From: Austropuccinia psidii
Lineage: Eukaryota; Basidiomycota; Pucciniomycetes; Pucciniales; Sphaerophragmiaceae
Direction: 5' to 3'
Length of the DNA: 64,000 bases
Assembly (NCBI GenBank): GCA_023105745.1
Contig: JALGQZ010000003.1
Location: forward strand, 47,882,196-47,946,195
Numbering within the stretch: position 1 is the first letter of the stretch; every line of letters starts with the position of its first letter. The notes under the pieces are model-generated. The model ran no database searches. It was given only the letters and a program-made list of their open reading frames with translations, and had not been told where the DNA came from. The position numbers were made by a program, and so were the translations under genes. Of the stretch, positions 55,012 through 64,000 are shown one piece after another.

Positions 55012-57190
55012 TGTGAGCATGTGAGGTATGTATGACATACCCATAAGGCCACAAATAACTTTATATACAGCTGATTTAGTCTTGAACAGACTTTTCAGTT
55101 GAAATTAAAATGAAAAATAACAAAAAATAAGTATAACTTTTGTTTGGATAAACAAAGCTATAATTATTATGTCATTTTTGGATTCTACACCAAAAATAAC
55201 CTAGGGTACAGCCATAAGGTGTTATACCCAAAAATGCTTATTTCTTAAGTTATTGGAAGATTTAAGAATCTCACAGTACTAATGTAAATTTTTTAACATT
55301 TTTTTAAAAAATTTAAATTTAAGCTTAAATAAGCTTAAAATTAAAGTTGCATAAGGTTTATGCAAACTTACCAAAGTTTTAGTTAAAATTTAGGTGTTGT
55401 GTATATTTACTGAATTGGCTAAGAATTTGCCATACAGAATGTAAATCCTGCGTGAGCTCAATTTAAAAGTGTTTAAGGCCATAACATGGCTTTAAATAAA
55501 TAAAAGGGCAAAATCCATGCAAAAAGGTGGGACAAAGGAAAAAGACCAAACCAAGATGGGGTACCCAACTCTTTCGATCTGCAAGGATTCAATTAAGGTT
55601 GTCCACCTGTATTGGAGGATTTACAACCTTATTTAAAATTTAAGATTAGACTTTGATCCAACCTTAAAGTTTAAGCTGATTTTATCCCAATTTGGACAGG
55701 AATTTCAAGCTGCCAAAGGGTAAATCCCAATATGCAAGCTTGAAATTAAAGTTTTGAGAGCTGTCACAGCTTAATTAAGATTAAAAAGCTTAAATAAGCT
55801 TTAAGATATAAATTTACAAGTATCAAAACCTTATCAAAAGTTAAGTTTTAGTGTGTATTGCTATTTTACATGGAAAAATAGCAATAAATTCAAAAATTCA
55901 TTAAAGCTCCAAATCTTAATGGATTTGCTTGGAAATTTCACAAAGCTTACAATTCAATGTTATCTGTGTATAAATTAAATTTTAAGTATCTTTTATAAGC
56001 AGGTTTTATTGGTAATTACCCTGGAAAATTACTGTTTTAATTATACTTAGCAAAAATTAAGATTTCTTTAAAAATTAATGAAAATTGAGTTTAAGAGATT
56101 TTTACTTGAAGCTCTATTTTTAAGTTGTTCATGTGATGAAATTTAATATAAATTAACTTACTTTATATTAAAACTTAAAATAGCTAACTTAAATGGGGAT
56201 TAAAGTTACTTGGAGTTAAGAATAACACCAGTAGCTTCAAATTGGAATCAAAAATAAGTTACCTCAATTTAAGAGCCTAATTTTCAAGCATTTTTTTCAG
56301 CTTTGACCTGAGAACACCCTTTTCATCCATTATTAATCATGAGAGCTTCTCTGAAGACATAAAAAGAATCTATTCATCACTGTTTTTGTCCATCAATTCA
56401 ATTCAATCCAATTATATTAGACATTGAAACAGGTAAAGGTTTATTATATATAAAATCTTATTATTAAAGTATTTCTTAAGTATTTTATGCTTTATAAATC
56501 TCAAATTCAAGAATTGAAATCATAGAAATTAGATTATTGTTGTAATCACCAATAATAAATTTAATTTCTAAAATTATTGTCTTAAATTATCTGTTGAAAG
56601 CCACAAATTCCTCTTAAAAACTCTTTAAATCATATTTTTTATTATAAAAAGTTGTTTTATCTTTTAAAATATTGATTTTTGGCATGTTTTTAACATATAA
56701 TAATTACTTAATATAATAACTGTTGTATTTGACTTGTTGTATTAATTATATATTATAAGTTTTTCTCTAAAATTCTGTAGTTTTTTTATCTATTACTCGT
56801 TTTTTTATATAGAATTGTTTACAGTAATTACATCTGCAAAGTGTGTGTTATAATTGCTTTTTATAAATAATATTCATATTATTTATAAGTGGTTAAATAT
56901 TTATATTTTCCATGTGTAATTGTCTCATTAAGAGCTTTACGGTTCTTATTGTTATAACTGTCAGTGACTATAACAGTAATAGAATAACTATAATTTATTA
57001 TAGTTATTAATATTTTTTTTATTATTATATTATATAATAATAATTAAATTTATTTTTTAATATAATTATTTTAATAATTATATTTAATTTGTGGTTATAA
57101 TATTTTGTTATATTATATTTTTCTACTGAGGAAAGTCATAGTACTCTTAATATTGTTATTATCATCAATAGTTCATAGACAAACCTTACA
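55012..57190 (+). repeat. 3' LTR of element A
   Basis: Begins TGTGAGCATGTGAGG and ends AGACAAACCTTACA. It differs from the 5' LTR at many positions spread over its length, implying an old insertion. The following bases AATCT do not match the ATGTG before the 5' LTR. Confidence 0.88.
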
Positions 57191-60100
57191 AATCTTACCC
57201 TTCATGAAATTTCACACAAATTTTTGCATTGTTTTAGTTTCATTTTATATCTTGATACAGCTCCTATGATTCTTTACTTGAAATAAGAACTTGAATTGTC
57301 TTGCCTCACATATTCAAGGAATCCACTAGATCAAGATGGTTAAATCAGAGTTAGTAATTTTACTACAGTAGTATACAAAGTGAAGCGAAATTTGTATAAA
57401 GAAAGAGGAACATTGAATTCCCCAAAAAATTAAATAATCTTAAGTTTTTCATTATTGTTTATATTGAAAATTCTACTATTAGTTCATTCTTCTATATAAA
57501 TATCACAACCCTTTTTAGCTTACACCATGGAATTTTATAATTAAAAGATCCCCTATTGTTAGAGTAAAGCCAATATTTCAGTTTCAATATTTATATTATC
57601 TGATTATAAACATAAGAGCCTCCTCCAAATCAGTTTATGTGCTGAAATAGGGGTGATATTTTTTCAATAAATACTAAATCTGTGTGGGCCTCTCCTTTAA
57701 ATGACACTGTCCCATGAATCTTTACAGATTTTCTCAATTTTAATCATAACCCAAACAAAAAATAAAGCAAAAATAAGGCATATAATTTCTTACAAAATAC
57801 AGACTTCATAAGAGCAAGAATTTTAATGGTAGGGTATAATTATGTATATTTTTAGAAATTCGCTGAGCCATTTTATCATCAATGAGAAATTTCATTCAAA
57901 ATCAAAGGGTTCCAATTCCAACATGACAGTTCTATGGGTTCTTATAAGTGATCTTGATAGTTAGTTCATATTAAAGCTGTATTATATATGTAAAATTACA
58001 TAAGAAATACCCCAAAGGTTGAAATCTTTGTAAATTAAATGATAAAAAATAACAAAGAAGATGAAAACAAAGGTAAAATCAAAATAAGTATTTTTATAAT
58101 CTATTGTTTAATTCTGAGCTTTTACAACCTGGACCAAACACTGAAATTGATCAAACTTAATTAAGAATTTGTGGCTTGCATATGTGGCTTAAATTTCTTC
58201 CAAAACTTCTATTTCTAAATTGAACTTTTTTTCTATTTTCAACCTGCCTCCATTCTATCTCTAATGTCAAATTCCAAATAAAACACCTGCTGTCAGGTGT
58301 AGCCAGTTTTCTTGTGGTGAATATTTCATCAAAAGTACTATGGAGTAGGATCTTATAGTCTTTATTTTGCAAAGAGACATACTTTACATCAAATCATTGA
58401 AGCCATAAATTATAAAACACCTGAGAAACTTCATTTGATCAATAGTCTTCCAAATATTTTCTATAACCTACCTATTGCATCCTGTAGGTCTCAAATTATT
58501 TCAATCTTAAAAGACTTTTGATAACAAGAAGGCCCTTTTCTAATAATTACCCCTACTTATTGACTCTCAGATAAATTTCAATAAGAAAAATCTTTGTTTT
58601 GAATTTTCAATAGAGGTAAAAATTGATGTTGTTAGTATCTGTTATCTTTGGCATGGATATTTTATCTGTTTTAAATGGGGTTTTCTTCTTTTTTTCAAAA
58701 TATTACCAATAAGTAAAAAAGATCTTCTTACTTAATAGCTACAGATGGAAACGTATTGCACTAAGATATTGTAGAAATCATGGATAAATCTTCTTTGAAG
58801 TTGAAATTAAAATCAATCAGACTTCTTTTACATATGGCTTTCTAAGATTCTCTAACAGTTACTTCAAAATACAAAGTTTTTCTTTGGAGCCTAACCTTGG
58901 AGTGAGCTAAAGAGATGGATAAAACTGAGATAATTCAACTATTCTTGTATCTATAAAAAGAAATTAAACCAGTCAAACATAAAAAAAATTTCTGAAACAA
59001 GCTTCAAAATTTTGGGACAATATTGATATATCTAGAAAGTCTCACATATCATATCTGAAATAGGAAGAAAGGCTTTTTTTCTCAAGGGAAATAAATAACT
59101 ACAAATAAATTTCTCATTTGAAAAAATGAATAATTTCTTGAATTTGTGCTTTTTTGAAAACACATTTTCAATAAAACCTTGCTAATTATCAATATTAAAA
59201 ATATTAAAAACATAAAGTAATCTTCCAGTAAACTCAATATAAAATCAGAAAAATTGAAGTTAATTTTTATTTTATTCTTCTGATATGATATTGGGTCTTG
59301 AATAAAATCACGTTTCATGAATTATCTGTTATACAATGAAAATAGCTACAATAAGGAATGAATTGGAAATTTCAATAGATAAGAGCTCTTTGGAAAAGAT
59401 ATATGTCATGTGATTTAATTATTATTTGACAAAAAGAAAAAGAGTGGCAGATTTTTAAGAATAGGTATTGAGGATCTATTTAAAATCTTTCAGTTGAAAA
59501 CTGGGCCCATAAACCATAAAGCTCAAATTAATTTCAATATCCATCATTCAAGATTATTGGGATTTTTGAAATACTAACTACTTATAGTTATTTTATTTTG
59601 TTATTTAAGGCTTAAATATTTCTTGAATAATTCATATTCAAAACATATTAGATTAAGCTTTTGAAATGAAGGTAAAAAGATAAGGGAATATATCTTTACC
59701 TTTATTTTTCTAATGTTTAAGTCAAAGTACCTGGATCAAATCCTAATATTTGCATTATATTGGAATTCATAGTTTCAATAATATAACAAAAACTATGCTT
59801 TACTGAAGCTGAATTAATTGTTTTAAAAAAGGGTATTTTTTAGCTTTTTCAAAGAAATGATGCAATTGTATTCAGAAATGAGAGAAATTGAATCTAAATG
59901 TTTAAATTCCAATATCTTGAGGAGATATTATTTTTAGATTTAAGTAGCTCTCCTTATAGAATTAAATTAATAAGTTTGGATATATCTTTATGATTGTGTT
60001 TTCTTTCATTATTTGGTGAAGTCCTAATTTCAAAATATAGGTGTATACTTTTATTCATATCATACCGCCAGCTATATGTCCAAGATACTTAAGCTTAAAT

Positions 60101-63100
60101 GAGAGATTATGTATAAGTGATATTAATATCATAAAACCAATTAGATTTTATAGAAACTATTTTCAAAAATGTTTAAAAAGTGACGTCATTGGATAATCTT
60201 GAATTAAGTTAAGAGTTGTTTCTCAACCTGAAATAGTGTAACTAAGTTTTATGGAAGAATTATACCATATTTTTATCACTGTAGAGTAGGATCCTATCAA
60301 AAATATACTGATAGGTAGATTTTCATCTGCTCTTTGTGTAGAAATAAATGGGAGAAGCATAATTTTAGGTCACATTTTATGGATTTAATAGGTGTATTGT
60401 TTACAAAGATCTTATATATTTACAAATTAACTTCTACCTCTAAAAGAATTTTGTTATTCATGTACTGTCTCATCACATATCTTCTTAAGGAATTTCATGT
60501 GGTCAATTTGGTCTCTCAAAAAAGGGCGTTTAAGTAACCTCTGTTAGATTTTCTATATTTTGATTAATGAAGATTTTTTGAGGATAAAAAGAATAAAACT
60601 CATTTAGTTATCCTAAACATGAAAGGAAGAAGAATGAAATAACTTTTTGAAACATGTAGGAAATAGTAACATTGAATTCTATATATATACAAGTGAATTA
60701 AAGAAAAGGGGTGGTCTCAAGGAAATCCTGAAGTTGATGATATCTTAAAAGGTTCATGTTTGGCTTGCTATAAGATGCTTTTTTTAGAAACCATTGTCAA
60801 ACTGAAATTCCACACTGTACCAATAATTTAAATTTCATTCCTATTTCCTTCCAATCTTTGATATCTGGCTTGGAAGATTTCCAAATACAAACATCACGTT
60901 AGAGCCAAGTATTGAGAAAATTGGAAGAAAGGTTTGAGCTTGATTGTACCTGCTACCCCCACTGTAAGGGATAGCTTTTTTCTAGGTGATTGAATGAGGG
61001 ATTTGCTTATGTGGCTTTTTTTCCATTGGTTTCCTTCAGATTTATTCTTTCTTGTACTGAATCATTTCTCAAAAAACACAATTATATTCTTCATTTCTTC
61101 AATTATTTGGAGTTTTTCCAAGTAATGTCTTATTTACCAAGTGGAATGAAACTCTTACTCCCAAGGGGCCCTATAAAATCATATTGATATAATGGTGAAT
61201 TAATTTTTCTGAGAATTTGAAGGTTTTTGTTTTGGGCTAGAGAAAATCATTCATAAACAATCACATTCATTTCAGCCAGAAAAGAACTTTTTTGAATGAA
61301 TATTTTTCATAAATTGAAAATTATAAATTCCCATAATAGAGTATCACAGTGTCAATTAAGCTATAATTAGTATAAAAAAGGTACTAAAGAAATAAACTTT
61401 GAGATGAATTTGAGGTTTATTTTGGAATAAACAATTATCTTTGGGAAATATAATATGAGTTAATTTAATATTTCTCTAATGAAATTTCATTTAAATTTTG
61501 TCAGCCTGTGACTCAAAACTAGTATGCAAGCATGACACCAAAATACCATAAACCAATGGTAGATAAAAATTACCACTCAAAGGTGACCTGAGCCAAAATG
61601 TCTCACAATGGTGTCCAAAAGGAATAGGATATTAACCTCATTCCAAATAAATTCCATTTCAAGGCCATAACTGAACATAAAAATTTAATTTTCACCTCTC
61701 ATCTAAAATCTAGAGAAAGAGGCAGGGACCCATTAAATAGATTTTTGAATTGGAGCTTTCAAAAAGGGCTATCCAATGGTACTACCTAAGTTGGGGTAGT
61801 GCCAAAACTATGTAAGCTGGGTCCAACCACAGGCCAAATAATGATCAATGAAACACTCGTCTCCTATACAACTGATACATCTTTAGTTTCAGATGCCTGC
61901 AATTGGATTGTTTTGGAAATATCAGAATCAGATATCTCTAATTTTACCTCCTTATCCCTGTATCTCATCTAGAGAAAAGATTCTATCTATACCAAATGGA
62001 CAGCCATTGTGTGGAACTGATTAATTGCTACAAAATGAGGTTCTTTTGACCTCTTTATATTTAAAACTGACAAATCTAGAGAACTCTTAAAGTCAAAATC
62101 CCAAAGTATTGCAAAAAACTAAGCACTGTGGTCTAGTATCTCATACTATTAAAAAAGAGGTGTTGAAACCATTCCAAAGCATTTTTTACTTAAATACCTC
62201 ATTTTATGACTAATACATGGTAACTGGACACATTCTGTACATCATTCTACATGTCTGACACATCAGAACATGCCTTTGAGGACCCCAAATGAAAACATTT
62301 AGCCTGTAATGGGAAAAAGTGACTAGATGTGGCTACAAAACCACATCTGAGCCCAATAAAGGCTATACAGGGCTTTGGAAACCACAAGCCCACCCATTTG
62401 AGTGAAACGTTCTTCACTCCTCATATGTAGTAAGGATCAGATACCCTTTCACCCCCTTTTCAGGACAAAAAGGGACCTTACTCTACTCAAAAGAGGAATC
62501 CCCATGCTGCTCTTTCACTCCTACATAGTATAATCTTTTGCAAAAAATATACTCTTGGAAAGTAGCCAGGTATAATTATAATTTTAACTATTTTAGTAAT
62601 TCTGATAGTTACTCAATTGGCAATCACTGCACCCAAGGCTTTCAGTAGCCCTCACCACCACTATTTTTGTAGTAGAGCCCTTTTATTTTACTTCAAAGTC
62701 ACTATTCAATCCCTTCTCTATGTGTCAAACTCACATTTATAGTCTTTTATGTTCTATATCATAGAGTCATCGTGAAAAATTACAATAATAACTTCTAACC
62801 ATCTAGATTGAAGCCTATTTGAAGTTTGAGCATTAATGCTTAAATTTTTTATATAATTTAACGCTTAGTAAATAAATTTAATTTCAAATAAGATTATTAC
62901 TCATATAACTAAGTGAGATTCATGAAAGGAAAATTGACTTAAAGATTCTTATTTTTATGGTGAAATAATAACATATTCCCTTGTTTTTATTGAGAAAATA
63001 AATTCTTAAATTTTTAATTTTCTCTTGTCAATGAAAAGAACTTAAGAAACTGATTTAATTTTAATTTCCTCAAAAAAGAAAGATTTACTGAATGTTTTTT

Positions 63101-64000
63101 TAATAAAATTCTTATTATGAAGAAAATGAGATTTCAGGTCCTATTGGAGAAGCTAGTATAGTAATTCCTCTTTATTTTCAAAAAAAAAATCAAATTTTGG
63201 GGATAAGAGAAATAGGAGATTATAACTAGTGAATTCTTATTTAGGAAAAATTCATTTTGAATTTGATGATAACAAGGATTCTTTAATATAGTTTCTCAAT
63301 ATTTAAAAAATGAAATGACATATCTTGATTTTTTTTCAATTTCTTTCCTTTTATATGAAGTATTTCTCAATCTTAAAAATTGAGCTTGGAATATGATAAA
63401 ATAATAATATTAAGTTACAAAGTGGTAGCTTTTTTTATGGTAAATGTTAGCCCTTTTGGCTATATTCTTTTGAGTCCATGCATTCTCTTTTCTAAGGAGT
63501 ATATCCCTCATAGTATTTCATATTCCTTACCATAAGTGTATTGAACAAGATGACACCAAAAAGGCCTACTTCTTAAAGTTGGAATGCCATTGGAATGAAA
63601 TCCATTTAACTAACAAATTTATCAAAATACCTTTGTGTACATTATAAAAAATTTTAGTGTTTATTTTGTTTTTTGAAAACATGGTTCATTAGAAAAGAAT
63701 GTTCTTTTGAAAAAAAAAAATTGTAAAACTTTAATTCTTTTTGAAAAAAAAAATTTGATCTTATTTGAAAAAAAAAATAATAAAATTGTAAAAAATTCTT
63801 TTTTTTTCAAAACACAAAATTTCTTGTTAAAAGATTAAATTTCTTTTGCAAGAAAAAAAGGTTGGCCAAAAAATTGAAAAAAATAAAATAATAATTAATT
63901 GTTATCTGCTATCCGGTGTAATGTAAATGATATACTTTTTGGTGTAATAGTTAAGATTTGTAGTTTATCATGGATAAAAACTAATATGATGACAATGCTC
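57191..64000. other. AT-rich flank without recognisable gene
   Basis: Nearly 7 kb with stops in all frames. The few open frames (58157-58372, 59082-59318, 60334-60537, 60990-61187) have low-complexity composition and no motif. CTACCCCCACTGTAAGGG near 60953 resembles the C-run region before LTRs of this genome but no LTR was recognised beside it. The final 300 bp contain many A and T runs. It is most likely very old, mutated repeat DNA. Confidence 0.5.

Larger units (their letters stand above)
1652..57190 (+). mobile_element. Element A: Ty3/gypsy chromovirus, split by the giant DNA transposon
   Basis: The 5' LTR (1652-3773) and 3' LTR (55012-57190) both start TGTGAGC and end CCTTACA. The left internal part ends in AAAGAAAGTTATG at 10314 and the right part resumes GGTACAATTTG after 54985. 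Element B, of the same family, carries the uninterrupted junction at about 23232-23272, which shows that A's two halves belong together. Gag-pol is broken by many stops and the LTRs differ at many sites, so this is an old copy. The 5-bp flanks (ATGTG left, AATCT right) do not match, so the target duplication is missing. Element length without inserts would be about 10.9 kb. Confidence 0.85.

Noticed and set aside
54475..55052. Minus-strand frames of 131 and 95 residues
   Set aside because: They cover the GC-rich minisatellite and the right terminus of the DNA transposon; CGCACV-type repeats (CIGVCGCGCA) produce the frame.
57191..64000. Host gene in the right flank
   Set aside because: All open frames are short, low-complexity and without splice-linked continuation or motifs.

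Overview
The window reads as a transposon graveyard from a large, AT-rich fungal genome, almost certainly a rust fungus (Pucciniales). Spliced genes with 40-75 bp introns, Ty3/gypsy chromovirus polyproteins and a fungal TET/JBP-type dioxygenase all point to a basidiomycete. The gag of the outermost element, beginning MTPTRSGSNY, resembles from memory the abundant retroelement proteins of the myrtle rust Austropuccinia psidii; no search was run. No ordinary host housekeeping gene, tRNA, rRNA or CRISPR was seen.

The layout is nested. Element A, a Ty3/gypsy retrotransposon, has its 5' LTR at 1652-3773, decayed gag-pol at 4481-10204, and the last bases of its internal region plus the 3' LTR at 54986-57190. 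A 44.7-kb DNA transposon (10315-54982) is inserted into A's 3' untranslated tail. It has 42-bp terminal inverted repeats starting CACC, a 3-bp target duplication (ATG) and a Tnp2-like transposase gene, so it is an EnSpm/CACTA-type element. It is itself the target of two retrotransposons: B (21012-25444, internally deleted, perfect 5-bp duplication GATGC), and D (34489-54502, a 20-kb gypsy element with 2-kb LTRs). Without B and D the DNA transposon would be about 20 kb.

The DNA transposon carries, from left to right: subterminal repeats; a 48-51-bp minisatellite; an unknown spliced gene (+); a TET/JBP 2-oxoglutarate/Fe(II) dioxygenase gene (+); a second minisatellite sharing a core with the first; a Zn2Cys6-cluster proline-rich protein gene (-); a Rad5/Rad16-like SNF2 ATPase gene (+, split by B); an unknown conserved-looking spliced gene (-); and the Tnp2 transposase gene (+). 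Related GGCATGCC-centred palindromes lie in three of the spaces between genes and a weaker one in a fourth. The combination of a putative methylcytosine oxidase, a chromatin remodeller, a DNA-binding protein and a transposase suggests an element carrying its own tools to act on its epigenetic state. All three mismatches between its terminal repeats are CpG to TpG/CpA, as expected of methylated DNA.

Element D is unusual. Its gag-protease and reverse transcriptase-integrase blocks are separated by about 9 kb that holds two extra ORFs (one with a domain duplicated from the upstream frame), a probable spliced gene on the opposite strand, and two families of short repeats that fold by eye into compact H-type pseudoknots with compensatory changes in both stems. 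The flanks (1-1285 and 57191-64000) are AT-rich, stop-filled sequence in which nothing was recognised apart from a gag fragment at 1286-1645.

Most coding regions carry stops or frameshifts. Exon boundaries were inferred by eye from splice sites and frame continuity. Some homopolymer frameshifts may be assembly errors.
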